Assembly (NCBI GenBank): GCA_001970955.1
Contig: MPUH01000061.1
Coordinates: forward strand, 62,001 to 126,000
Direction of reading: 5' to 3'
DNA length: 64,000 nt
Source of the DNA: Stentor coeruleus
Lineage: Eukaryota; Ciliophora; Heterotrichea; Heterotrichida; Stentoridae
Position numbers and translations under genes: made by a program. Positions 1 to 12,349 of this stretch are shown here, piece after piece. The notes beneath the pieces are model-generated. The model was not told the origin of the DNA and ran no database searches. It worked only from the letters and a program-made list of their open reading frames with translations. Positions within the stretch are counted from its first letter, which is position 1; every line of letters starts with the position of its first letter.

Positions 1-493
1 AATATGCTCCAAGTTCTTTAGACCTCTCTGCACAGTTCTTTGTGGCAAAAAAATATTCAACATACAACTTATATATTTGTTTCATCGGCCTTTTAGAAAA
101 AAAAAATTTACAAAAAGCATCGTTATAAGACTTATACTTCATGTTTGTCTTATTCTCCACATAAGGCAAATTTTTCTTCTCAATGAAAGGTAACACAACT
201 TTCAAATTCGCTATAAGTACATCTAATATTTCCCCTAAAAACGGATGTGGGAGAACTTTTTTAGCCTTATTGTTTCGGACTAGACGCAAAAGTTTAACCA
301 TCCTTCTTAACAAACAACACCTTATAAACTCTTTTCTAGGGGATTCCTCTTTTCCTTTATTGACAAATAAAGAAAGGATTTTCGTAGATTTTTTCGCTTT
401 GCGCCCGCGTTTTTTGTTAGCAAAATACTTTGAGCAGTCGACAAAGTAATCAGGTAAAGGGAAATGCAGGATATGTTCCTGGGATGAGTCCAT
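1..493 (-). CDS. Unknown basic protein, 3' part beyond window
   Basis: An open minus-strand frame runs from an ATG at 493 off the left edge, giving at least 164 residues. It begins MDSSQEHILHFPLPDYF. A strongly basic stretch at about residues 28-37 (KKRGRKAKK) resembles an AT-hook or nuclear localisation signal. The rest is rich in Lys, Leu and Phe, with no membrane segment seen. The start is supported by the 12-mer ATTTATAAATGG spanning the ATG, which occurs at three other start codons in this window. The family is not recognised. The C-terminus is missing, so length and function cannot be judged. The opposite strand is also partly open here but looks like an antisense shadow. Confidence 0.6.
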   Translation of the reverse strand, partial: MDSSQEHILHFPLPDYFVDCSKYFANKKRGRKAKKSTKILSLFVNKGKEESPRKEFIRCCLLRRMVKLLRLVRNNKAKKVLPHPFLGEILDVLIANLKVVLPFIEKKNLPYVENKTNMKYKSYNDAFCKFFFSKRPMKQIYKLYVEYFFATKNCAERSKELGAY

Positions 494-1578
494 TTATAAA
501 TATATAAAGCATTGGCTATTGTAGTTAGTAATTAGACTAGGATAATTTACAATAAAATTATAGGAACAAATAATTATAGAGTATTAAAATGCTTATATAA
601 AGATATATTAAATCATGCAATATTGCTCATAAAAGGGTTGATTATATCTTAGGTTAGATATGATTAGAAGCTTAATTTTAGTTTTTATAATAAGCTGTTA
701 GATGATAAACTTTTAATAAGATAGAGGTCAGGACAATGATAATAAGTTGAGGTTGTTAGAGTTAAGTATTAGTGAAATTTCATAGCTTTTAGATGTTTCT
801 GTTGATTAGTAAAATATTTTTCTCAACAGATTCCATGTAAAAATTATATAATATTGTCTAAAAGATTTTTTTGGAAGCAGTGTGGACTATGGTTTCTAAA
901 AGACTTTACGAAATTTGTTTTTAGTATTTTTGTTGAGGTTTTTATATAAATAAAGTTTAGATAATTAGAAATTGTGATTAAGATAATATTTTAGAACATT
1001 TTTTCTAGTGAAAAAGGGAAATGTTTAGTTTTGTATATGATAAATAGGAAATTTTATCTATAAGTTAGAATGAGGATTATAAAACTAATTTGGAAGTTTA
1101 TGATTAGTTTAGAGTGATTTTGTTGGATGATTAGGTAACTCAAATAACATTTTTGTATAGGAAATGAAGTAAATTTATATGTATGGGGTTAAAAAAGTTA
1201 TGATTTAGATACTAGGGTGTGTTGTATATAGTTTTATAAATACTACATTTATACAAAGTAAAAATCTAGACATGAAAAATCATAAGCTAAATACTAAGTG
1301 GGTGGAATGTGAATAAAATATTGAATACACTAATATAGTCATATTAAACTTGCAATTACATTTAAAAAATTGACAAATCGATATTATAAAAAATCTTATT
1401 TATCTTACAATATAGTTCTATTAGATATTTTCCCTTTATAATATTACATCTTTTAAAGTATTATAATATCAAACACAGATTTATGATTTCTACTAAAGCG
1501 CAATACGTAAAAATCATTATTTTATATCCAAAACTAGTTTACAAATCTTCACAACTCTTATAAGGCTTAATAATAAAT
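494..1578. other. Intergenic, no gene seen
   Basis: This AT-rich spacer separates the divergent left-edge gene and the repeat-domain membrane gene. The part nearer the left gene (about 500-1300) is G-rich and C-poor on the plus strand, and the last 250 bases are C-richer. Stops are frequent in all frames. No convincing RNA gene or long repeat is visible. Confidence 0.6.
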
Positions 1579-4500
1579 ATGAAAGTTATATTAAGACTAT
1601 TTGTTTTTGTTGTCTTAGCTGATTATATTCAAATAGAAAACTTCAATTACGTATTTCCTATCTAGGATGGTGATAAAAAGCTAACTGGAGATGCAGTTAT
1701 TTATGATTCAAGCAATTCAAGACTTTATACAACAGATGTAAAAGTTAGACTTTATTTTAACCCTATCAGCCCTCTTCAAGGCAGCGAATGGAGTTTTAAG
1801 CTTGTGAATGGAATATACAGTTTTACTATATATTTAAACTGTTTAGGAAGTTATACTTTGTATGCATCATCCTATGGATACACTGACGGGCTTTATTCTC
1901 CTATTATCAAATCCGCAAACTCCAATTGTTACTCTCTTCCAATAACTTCATCTAATTTAGCGGTATCCACAAACCAAACCTTTACTTTATCAGTTTTAAC
2001 ATCCGATGACCTTGGTAATCCTATAANCCTTTATTCTCCTATTATCAAATCCGCAAACTCCAATTGTTACTCTCTTCCAATAACTTCATCTAATTTAGCA
2101 GTATCCACAAACCAAACCTTTACTTTATCAGTTTTAACATCCGATGACCTTGGTAATCCTATAACTTGTAATTACAATATTTATGAAGTTTTAGATGGTA
2201 AAGTAATGGGCACAACATCATTATCAAATATGAACACCCTAAGTAATTTTGATATATACTTAATTTCCCCCGGAACAAAAAAATTAATAGTTGTATGTAG
2301 CTCATTAACTCATCCAATTCTTTCTAATACAATTGAGATAACAGTTACAGGGAATAAAATTTATTATTTAAAAATTGTATTTGTAAATCCTGTATTTTTT
2401 ATATAGCCAACAATCCCTTATGCATCTTTTTCGTTAAGAGTAAAAGCGTGTGAGGAATATGATATTATTATAACAGGAAGCCATGTTATAAACTTGGTTT
2501 TAACAGGAACGGCATCAGGAACACTAAATGGAATTACAAGTGCAACTACATCAACAGGTTCTTATCTTTTTACAGGACTTTATATAGATTTATCAGGTAC
2601 GTATGAAATAACAGCTTGGAGTTTAGATTTATGTTCAACAACTTCATCTTCTTTCCAATTAGGCACTTATTCTCTTAGTATATCTTTTTCTTCAACTACT
2701 GTAAATACTACACAGCCTAAAAGTACTTATGAGCTTTTTACTATAAAAGTTGAACTATTTGTTAATAACATTTTAAGCACATCAAATTATCAAATCGACC
2801 TATCACTTGTTTCAGGAACCTTTTCTGGAAGTACTTCAGAAACTACTACAAATGGTTATGCTACTTTTTCTGATATAAGCATTTATAATGAAGGTACTTA
2901 TCAGTTTAAAGCCCAATATTCAACTGTTACTAATTGTTTATCAATTGTTTTTACTTTAACAAATAATTATATTAAAGTCACTTTCCCTAATAGACCTGTA
3001 AATATTATTTAGCCTAAAAATACAGAAACTTCTTTTGATTTACTTGTTGAGATTTTTTTCACTTCAGGTTTTATAGATAAAGTTGTTAATCAAAATTATA
3101 ATATAGTCTTATCGTCTATTGGGATTATACAAGGAACAGTTACAATGACAAGCATTTTTGGAGAATGTTTGTTTAATAATCTTATTTTTGATAGTGAAGG
3201 AACTTATAGTATTGATGCAATTGGAAATGGACTTGTTACTGGGAGTTCAGAGAATTTTGTTATAAAAGATTATTATTTAGAGATAAGTTTTAATCCTCCA
3301 AAAAGTCTTGTGTGCGTTTTTATGGTTGAAGTTAGGGTTTTTGAAGATGTGAATCTTAATATTGGGTATATTGGCCAGGATTTTATGATAGATCTTGAGT
3401 TGTATGATGGTTCTGACACTAGTTTGATTGGAGGATCGATAACATCAGCTGGTGTTGTTGTTTTTTCTAATATACAGATAAGTAGTGTTGGGATTTTTTA
3501 CATAATAGCTGATGGTATTGGGGTGAAAAAAGTGACTTCTTCAAGTTTTACTATACAGGAGTATTTTTTACTTGTAGATTTCGATGGGGATATTGTAATT
3601 TTTACATAGCCAAAAACTGTTGAAAGCGAGTTTTCAGTTATTTTACAGATTTTTCAAGACCCTGATTTTACTTCAGTTTATAATTCAGATATTTTCTATA
3701 TAACCCTCAGTTTAACCCCAACAGAAAATATCATAGGGACTGTTTCAGGTGAAACTTCAAACGGTATACTATTATTACAATCATTAAAAATCCCTACTAT
3801 CGGATCTTATCAATTATCAGCATCAGGATATGGTCTTTATACTGGATTTTCTATTAACTTTGATATCAAAAAATGTTATTTAAAAATCATATTTCTCAGT
3901 GATTATGTAAAAACTACTTAGCCTATTTATAATGAAGATTTTTTTAATATAACAGTTAGAGTCTATTATGATAATTCAATGAATGAAATAAATGATATTG
4001 ACAATTTCACTATAGTACTTAATCTTGAACCATATCAAAGTTTTTTTATAGAAGAAGCACAAACTTATAATGGTGAGTCTGTTTTCCAAAACTTACAAAT
4101 AGGAATAGAAGGTGAATATAGACTTGAAGCTAATGGTATTGGGCTTGTATCTGACTATTCTTCTACTTTTACTATATTTCATTTATATGAAGTTTATTAT
4201 TTAAACATTTTTATCGATGATGTTTATGTCAAAGCTGGAGAGGTTGTGAATATAACAGTTGAGCTTTTAACTAAAGATAAAAAGGTTTTTCCTGTTGAAG
4301 TTGATGTGGTTCTAAACTCAAGTTCAATAGAATTCTCTGGACAGTATAACATTTCGACTAATAGCGGAGTTGTAAATTTTAATGTATCTTTTTTACAAAT
4401 TGGAACTAGTGAAATTACAGCAATCACTAATAAAGATTATAAAAATATCAATAGAAATAACTTTATGATTATTGTTATAGACCCATTATGTGAAGATTAT

Positions 4501-6177
4501 GATAACGAAGGATTATGTTTAAAATGTGTTGATAACGCTGATAAAAACCAAGGAGCATGTTCTTGTGATTGGGGATATGATGGAATTTTTCAATGTGATA
4601 AAAAGTATTTTTTACTTGAAATTGAAGTTTCTGATATCGATGAGATCTATTTAAATTTCACTGAAACACTATTTGAAGAACTGTTTAATGAAGACATATT
4701 TTTTTCTATAAACAACTCAACCGAGTTTTCTCACTCTCTTACAAAATTCTCAAGAAAAAACTACAAACTAACAATTTTCCCATCAAAATCAATCTCCAAA
4801 AGCACTCCTTTTACCTTAAAATTCCTAAAAAGCTACATAAGAAGTTCATCAGGATCCTTCCTCAAAACCTCTATCTATCAAGGTGAACTTAATTATCTAA
4901 ACGTCCCATTTCAATTAGCTTCAGTTACAATGGCCATAATAAACTCAACATCAACAGTTACAAGATCCGTTGCAGCATCAGCAATAGTATCAGGTTTATT
5001 AAGTAATCCATCATGTATTTGGGTTTTAGCAAATAGTTTTGAATCTATAAGTTTCTTACCATTAGGTTCTATCCCTTATACTGAAAATCTTAAGAAATTT
5101 CTATTATCTTTAGGTGGTTTAGGTATGTTACCAAATCCTTCTGAGTATATTTTTAGCTCAAGTAATAAAACTGTTCCATATCATGAAGCTAAAAAATATG
5201 GTCTTAAAAGTTCTTATTTTATAACTAACGGTTTTGGATATTTATGCAATCTATTATTCTTTATCCTAATAATACCTTTATTATACCTTGGGACAAAACT
5301 CTCTTATATAAAAATATCTTTAGGATGTTTGAAACTTTTATCTAATTACCAATATGCTTTTTTTTTAAGATTTTGGACACAGTCTTATCTTACTCTTGGT
5401 ATACTTGGACTTGTTCAAATACGTTCAGTATTAGATATTTAGAATTATGATTGGGATTTTGTTGGAATTTCTAATTTTACTATTGGATCTTTAGTTGTGG
5501 TAGGGTTTATTTAGATTTTGGCTGTTTTAACACCGATTGTGTTTTTTTTTGGTGGTTTATTCAACTTTTCAACTAAAGTTAATAACAAGGATTATGAATT
5601 TCTGAGAAGATGGGGAAGTTTATTCAATGAGTTTAAGAACAATAAAGGGTTTTTAAGCTCACAGTTTTATACTTTGTATTTTTTGAAGAGGCTGAGTTTT
5701 ATTTTCTCGCAGGTTTGTTTAAATTCATATCCTTATCTTCAAATCTCTATAAATATTGGTTCACAATTTTTGCAGTTACTATTTATTTTGGTGTTTTTGC
5801 CGTATAATGAAAAAATTATTTTGATATCTTCGATAATAGGAGAAATGTGTGCACTTGAGATAATGTGTGCATCTATATTTTTGTTAGAGGATATAAGCAT
5901 GTCTGAAATTAGAGATATTGAAAGTTCAATTATAATGAGTGTGTTTATATCTATGATTTTACAATCAATTTTATCAATGGTTCTTTTCATAAAAACAGCA
6001 AAGAAATTGATAGGTGAATTTAAAGCTATAAATAAAGTACTAAGAAATAAGAGAGCTAGCATACTACATATTAAATATAAAATCAGAGAAAACATCAACT
6101 TTACAAATGAAAAGAATTTCGAAACTAAAGAAGAAACTAAGGTCAACTTTTCTCATATAGATATTAATGATAAATAA
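1579..6177 (+). CDS. Large membrane protein with repeated beta-type domains, 8 tiny introns
   Basis: The frame is continuous once eight 15-nt introns are removed: 1651-1665, 2392-2406, 2701-2715, 2998-3012, 3595-3609, 3907-3921, 5428-5442 and 5500-5514. This gives about 1490 residues, including roughly 46 that come from an assembly duplication at the N at 2027. The start ATG opens a signal-peptide-like segment (MKVILRLFVFVVLADYI). About seven repeats of roughly 95-105 residues follow, each with a GTY- or GEY-like beta-strand signature, resembling Ig/filamin-type extracellular domains. At about 4489-4590 a Cys-rich EGF-like segment follows (CEDYDNEGLCLKC, then CSCDW). The C-terminal third has several hydrophobic helices (about 5215-6000) and ends in a charged tail. 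It is probably a cell-surface protein; ligand and function are unknown. The gene is tail-to-tail with the kelch membrane gene. Confidence 0.8.
1891..2164. repeat. Assembly duplication around an N
   Basis: Bases 1891-2026 recur as 2029-2164 on either side of an N at 2027, with a single A/G difference near 2100. The offset is 138 nt, so the coding frame happens to survive. The pattern matches an unmerged contig overlap, not a real repeat. Confidence 0.85.
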
Positions 6178-6248
6178 TCATTATTAGATAACTCATTCTT
6201 AGTATAAAATCATCACAATTTATCAACTAATTCTAACATAAACTAAAA

Positions 6249-9200
6249 CTAAATAATTAAACCATCTGCAGTATTATATGGTATAACCCTAGAACCTCTT
6301 TTAGCACATTTACCTTCATTCACAAAATTCTTATCAAAAATATATCTGTTAAACTTAATCCTTTTCATTTTTTCATTTTTTTCACTCCTCTTCATAAACT
6401 TATCAACAAAACCTTCACATATCCCAAGTATAGTAGAAAATGAGCTCATAATACCAAAAACTGATCCTAAAAGTCCTCCAATAAAAATAAACCAGCTACT
6501 ATTAATATTCCTCTTAGTAACCAATGCTAAGTTATCTAAATCTAAATTCAACTGAACAGATACGAAAGATTTAGAATTAATCCTATATAAAATCTACGTT
6601 TTTTGTGTAGCAGTTTCTCCAATAATAACATTTTCACTTGATGCAACATGATATCCAGTAAGAATACTTGGCCATTTATTATCTTGTGAGTAAAAAATCT
6701 TTATAAATATTACAGAAGGGATAATTTTTAAAGGGATAATTGATGGGATTGATCCAACTAAAACCTGTTTTAAATCAGTTGGGAAAATTGGGATGAAAAT
6801 ATTACTTGATTCTGAGGGTATTGAAGAAGATATGGTAAAGTTGGCACCGATAAAACTTGCTCGAGAAGTCCTTTCAGTGAGGATTATGAGTATTTTGGCT
6901 GAGTTTAAGAGGATGATATTGTTGTATGTTATTGAAATTATGCAATTGTTGCTGATGAAATTTGTAGTAATTTGCTTACTTTTGTAGTTTATGCTTGTCT
7001 CTGATAATAATAGAAGGTTTTGATTATCGTTATTGCATGTTCCTCCGTATATGAAAAAGGTTGTTTCGATATGCAGTTTTTCTGCTGAAATTGTTTCTTC
7101 TAGTGTTATTAAGGGAATTAAAGCTTTGATTTCGGTTATGTTGTCTAATTCATATGTCAGAAATGACCCTAGAATGATTATGCCAGCACTGAGTAAAAAG
7201 TATATTGAAAAGAGTCCTCCCAATTTTGTAGTTCTTAAAACTACTGGTTTGTTTAATTCTTGACCATGATCAGCGACAAATAAATCAACTCTTTGAATAC
7301 TACTCCTAAGTGCACTAATCCTAAAAACTACAAAACTTATAAAAACTGCTACTAAGCTAAAGTAAATCCAGAGTTTATCAACTAAATCAGAAATCATTGT
7401 TGTTTTACCTTGAAAAGCTTTGGGCTGATAAAAAGATTTAGTAACTGAAGAAGTATAATAAATTAGTTCAGAAGATCCGATTGGGCATAGAGCATATGAA
7501 GGGCACTCATAACAATATAAAGAGCCACTATTTTCATTATAAAATCCATAATCACAAGGTATGCATGAAGCAAGAACTTCAGCTGCTGTGCTATTAGAAA
7601 AAGTTCCTTTTGGGCAAGGTAAGCATTTATCTTCAGAATTATAATAACCCTTAGAACATGGTTCACAATAATTCCCAATTTTAACAGTTCCTTTACTACA
7701 TTCAATCTGTATACCAGATGACTCACTTTTTATCACTAACATTGAATTACTAGTCGATTCAGAAATCTTAACAAAATCATTACCAAAACCACCTCCGAAT
7801 ATATAAATATACTTTCCCATATGTAAAGCTGAATGTCCATACAATGCAAATGAAATCTTTTCTGTTAAGATTTGATTGGTTATAAAATCATAAGAAACTA
7901 ATACCGGTTTAAGGTATTTATTTAAAATACTTCCTGATATAAGCATAGCATTGTTTCCAGATATAACAAAAGCGCTTTCTGATAAATTTAAGACTTTATT
8001 GCATAAAACCTTTTTAAGTTCACTTTTTAATTCTTCATTAGTACTTGTTATAGTAATTTTATAAACACATGTATTTGTGTTGTAATTAGAATCAGTACCA
8101 GAAATTATAAATAAATTTATTCTTTCATCACTAAATAAAGCCCAGCATTTAGAGTTAATAAGCCCATAAGGTAATTCTATAATTTTTGTAAACATATTAG
8201 TGACATAATTGTATAACCAAATATCTTTTAATGCTTCTGTATCTCTATATCCTCCTATAATAAATGTGTAATATTCATAAACACAAATACAATGACCTGC
8301 ACGATTACCTGGATTTAAATCAATAGTTATGTTTATGTCTATCCACATACTAGAAACCATATCGTAATAATAAAAGTCACTTAAAATCCCAATGGAAGAT
8401 TCACCTCCGTATATCATAAATCCTGTCTCTATTCCTCCTCCACATCCAAAAGAATACCTTCCTTTAGGCCCGATCTCAGAAATTGTGACACTTTCCCAAT
8501 TATAAGTTGAGTTATGAAATATCCACATATCATTTAAATATTCTCCATTTTCTGAAATCCCTCCAAATATGTATATATCATCATTATATTTGTAAATACA
8601 ATGATATTTACGTTTAGGTGGGGATATTCTATGGACACTAACCTCATTTTTTTCCAATTTATTCTGATAAAGATCATAAAAACTTACAGAGTTTTGACCT
8701 TTGTAATTATTATAACCAAAAGCTATATAGATTTTAGTACCTATTTGAACTGAAGCATAATTAAAAACTGGTGAAAATACACCTAGCATTTTCCATGTAT
8801 TATTAAGGAAATTGTAAGACCAAATATCATCAGTATAACTTGAGTTTATGATATCTAATCCAAAAAAAATATACATGGAATCTTGATAAACATACGATGT
8901 ATGAGAAAGTCTTGAATTAGGATAATATTCAGAGAAGACAAGTATTTCCCATATATTTGTGACAAGATCAAACATATACATTAAATTCCCAGGATTTACA
9001 ATTGGGTCTTCATCTAAAACTGATCCATACAAATAAAGTTTATTGTTATAGTAAACTAAACTCAAGTCATAACTTTTATTAGGCGCAGTACCAGAATTCA
9101 TCATTTTTCTACAGTTTAAAGTGTTAAATTCTATTCTAAATAAACCTTACATGAATAATCCATTATCAGCTCCATTAGATGTTAAACCCCCAAATATAGC

Positions 9201-9647
9201 TAAATATCTTATATTATTATAGATATAATCAGCAAAAGCATAATTCATCCTTCCTTCGATAATATCCCCTGTCAATTTTTCAATAACCCATCTTTTGGTT
9301 TCAAGATTAAAACTATACACTTCACTACTAATGGCGTTTGTCATTTTTCCAAAGAAAACAAGGATTTTGTTATCATCAGTTAAGAAAACTTCTCCTAATA
9401 TCAACCCTGGAGGGTTTTCGTATGATTGAGGAATTATCTCTCCCCAGACTAAAGTTTCAATATTGAATGTGTAAAGGGAATGCAAATATTCGAGGGTTTT
9501 TGCATTTTGCCCACCAAATATTACAATTTCTTTAGTATTCGGGTTGAATGTAGCTTTGCAGTTTATTATTGGAGAAGGAGAGGGACCTTCAGTAGGAATT
9601 GAAAAAATCTCAAAGCCTTGAACGATAAGGAAAAGAATCTCCAGCAT
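6249..9647 (-). CDS. Kelch-repeat, Cys-rich, multi-pass membrane protein
   Basis: Three open segments join through two 15-nt introns (9136-9150 and 6583-6597) into about 1122 residues. The start at 9647 gives a hydrophobic leader (MLEILFLIVQGFEIF). Kelch-type repeats follow (FGG, YGG and IGG motifs with W/Y partners), probably forming a beta-propeller over the first 550 residues or so. Next is a Cys-rich ephrin-receptor-like/GCC2-GCC3 segment with regularly spaced CxxC pairs (CEPCSKGYYN, CLPCPKGTF, CIPCDYGFYN). At least three hydrophobic helices follow near the C-terminus. The layout predicts an extracellular propeller on a membrane anchor. Removing intron 2 adds the last helix (about 6400-6520), which would otherwise look like a separate gene. 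The stop is TAG. Family members are common in ciliates but of unknown role. Confidence 0.8.
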
Positions 9648-10815
9648 ATTTATTATGATTTGATTAGTAAGAAAAAGCTGATTTTGTTTAAATGTTGAGT
9701 TTATGTTTTTTTAAGCTTTAAGGATAAATGAAAAGTTTTAGATTACAGAAAGTTATTGCAAATATTTTTTATAGTTTTATTGTAAAAACTTCTTTTCAAA
9801 TTAAAATTTGAGATGAGTCATAAGATAAATTTTTAAATAATTTATGTTATGTTATAAGCTAATGCTATCTGCTAATTCTATTAGGATTAAAATTATATAT
9901 TTGATGTATTTGTTATAGGTAAAGAGATTTTATTTATTATATAAAAAAATAGATAAATAAAATAGCTTATACTCGCAAATGTATTAGTTATAGTAATATT
10001 ATTAACTAAGCTCAGCATAAAGTATATGTATATTTTCACACACACTGCAAAAAATATTGACTAATATTAAGTCTTTTATTTTGCCTTGATTTGCACTGAA
10101 TCATAATAGATTTCAAGTGAAAACTACCTTTTATTCGTAATGTAGACAATATTCTAAAATATATAAAAAAAACTATATAGAAAACTATAAAATTGTAAGA
10201 CTGAATATCTATATAAACTGTTCATTTTGCAATTTGAGTGCAGAAAAATGCAAGCATTACATAATAAACATATACCTATAATTGTTTCATAGTTCTAGTA
10301 TTTAATAAGTAATCCTGAATTTCTGTATATAAATCAAAAGTAAAATAATTTGCTAAAATTCTCAATAGTGTCAATATTCCAATCCGCTTAATATAGACAA
10401 GTTTTTGGTATAATAAACTAGGTTAATATCTAGTTTTTTTAGATTTGATACTTCTTTTTTTTTGATTAAATTTTATTCTAAATATTTATTACACTCAGAT
10501 TAAAGAGCTGATTTCATATATTTTTTCTAAATCAAATCACTACNGATTAAATTTTATTCTAAATTTTATTCTAAATATTTATTACACTCAGATTAAAGAG
10601 CTGATTTCATATATTTTTTCTAANTGATTAAATTTTATTCTAAATATTTATTACACTCAGATTAAAGAGCTGATTTCATATATTTTTTCTAAATCAAATC
10701 ACTACACTTAACATCATAAATCTAAAAATAATTTCCTTCTACATATAAATCTTTACCTAATTCCCTTTATTTTTATATTATTATCCTATTACTATAACAA
10801 TATCTTAAAATTGCC
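9648..10815. other. Intergenic with two assembly duplications
   Basis: AT-rich spacer without coding signal. Around the Ns at 10544 and 10624 an approximately 80-base segment containing ATTACACTCAGATTAAAGAG is present three times (about 10461-10705). This is the same contig-overlap pattern as elsewhere, so the triplication should not be treated as a biological repeat. Nothing else is seen. Confidence 0.65.
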
Positions 10816-11433
10816 TTATAGTTCAGTAAACCGTTTTGGTACATCATAAAATCCTTTAACTAAACGCTTATTAAAGCATTTATAAGATATTTCACCACTA
10901 TACCCATCTCTACTAACAGTATTCAAAGCCTTCTGGATTTTCTTAAAACTTTTACTAACAAACTTTTGCAATGCAGGAAGGTCTCTACTCAAATTCCTAT
11001 TTTTTTCTATAAAGTCTTCACAGTTTTTCATAACAAAATCAATATCCCTACCTTTTTCCAGTTTAATTATCGAGTTTTTTTCTGATGGGGATTTTCTTTG
11101 AATTTTTTGTATAGAAAACCTTCTTATTGCGTTTCTTGGAGATAAAATCTGCATTAAAGATCTTCTTTTGGGCTCAGGTGTTTCTATTGTACTAAGAGTT
11201 TCTTTGTATTTTGATAATGTATTCAATTGAGATCGGATTTTTTCTCTTTGCTCTATAAAATCTTCTTGAATAGTAAGCATACTTTCATATGCTTTTTCTA
11301 GATTTTTTGGCATGGCTGCTTTAGGGTTTTTACTTGCGCATTTTGGCTGATAAGACTTCCAAGCTTTGGATATGCTTTTTTGGGCATTTGCATACCGTAA
11401 AGATGTTGGGTTAGTGTTTAAGTTTAAAATCAT
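10816..11433 (-). CDS. Small basic protein, CASK-motif family member A
   Basis: A 205-residue intronless frame ending in TAA. The function is not recognised. It is related to the genes at 43114-43716 and 12350-12970. With the first it shares an N-terminal block: CASK, a conserved Pro-Lys, then an E-K-A-[YF] helix and REK[IL]R..LNT. With both it shares a C-terminal block in which an acidic helix is followed by Asp-[IL]-Pro and KSFKKI. The middle is Ser/Arg-rich (residues about 88-125) and looks disordered, with RRSL-like basophilic kinase sites. No membrane segment or signal is seen. It is probably a cytoskeletal or regulatory protein, which is inference only. Confidence 0.75.
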   Translation of the reverse strand: MILNLNTNPTSLRYANAQKSISKAWKSYQPKCASKNPKAAMPKNLEKAYESMLTIQEDFIEQREKIRSQLNTLSKYKETLSTIETPEPKRRSLMQILSPRNAIRRFSIQKIQRKSPSEKNSIIKLEKGRDIDFVMKNCEDFIEKNRNLSRDLPALQKFVSKSFKKIQKALNTVSRDGYSGEISYKCFNKRLVKGFYDVPKRFTEL

Positions 11434-12349
11434 TTATAATATCCAAAAGATGACGTATGATAATAATATATAAACTATATCTTTATAGAAGAGAAATTTT
11501 ATGGGAAAATATTGGGGATATTGATAAGATCATTGATTTTTAATAGTTTTATATGCACAAGATAAGGTAAATAATAAGAAAATAAATACTTGATATAGAA
11601 AAATATGATAAAAAAGTATAAAATAATAATCGTTGTGATGTTGTAAAAGAAAATAAATTATTAGCATATAATGTAAGAGAAATATATGTTATTATTATAG
11701 AGTATTATAGATAAATTAGTATATGAAAGTTGAAGTAATTATAAATATTCTGAGTATATTATTGTTTATATTTTTTAAGATTTTGTTTACTATATTACAA
11801 TAATCTATAATAAAAATACCATAAAGAAAGGTTGAAAATTGATTACAGGCAGATTTTTAAGAAAATTATGATTTTGAAAACTTTCTATAATAATTATATT
11901 ATGATTATTTTATTATATTAGCCTACTAATATTATTAAATTATCATGCTTTTTATTGTTTAAAATTTCTTGATATTCACCTAAGCATTTTATTTAGCCTA
12001 GTTAATTCAAAATTTAAAATATTGTTCATCATCCAACAAACTGGTGTTAAACTCAAACATCATAACCTCTATTCATCTAAGAAAATTTATATTACCAGCA
12101 ATATCTTACCCTATTTTCCTAACTTTGCCTTATATTTAGTTATAAACCCAACATTCTTCTTCTACTATCATAACACAAACTCAATACTTAAAAATCCTAA
12201 TAACCCACTCTAAAAAATCCAAAAACATATTTTCCACAACTTTCATATTAAAAAAGTATCACATCCCATCTCACTAAAACCTTTCAAACTCCAAAAAAAA
12301 ACTATTTCCTTCAAAATCTTCCCATTCCTACAAATCCATCCACCCATCT
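11434..12349. other. Intergenic, nothing seen
   Basis: AT-rich spacer between two minus-strand genes. The part next to the 3' end of the downstream-coordinate gene (about 12030-12340) is C-rich on the plus strand, that is G-rich on that gene's sense strand, matching the 3'-flank pattern of this window. A 63-residue plus-strand frame at 12022-12213 lies in this low-complexity DNA and is not credible. Confidence 0.55.

Noticed and set aside
183-449. Plus-strand frame of 88 codons at the left edge
   Set aside because: It is antisense to a longer, better composed minus-strand frame with a supported start motif at 493.
1651-5514. UAG read as glutamine (alternative genetic code)
   Set aside because: In-frame TAG codons followed by Pro at equivalent repeat positions, once replaced by CAG, first suggested UAG=Gln. 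Each proves to be the end of a GTA...TAG/CAG segment of exactly 15 nt, and the same segments restore frame in other genes, so tiny introns explain them better. TAG also ends several genes.
12022-12213. 63-codon plus-strand frame
   Set aside because: It lies in C/A-rich low-complexity 3' flank DNA; the composition is Tyr/Asn/Pro-driven with no sign of selection.
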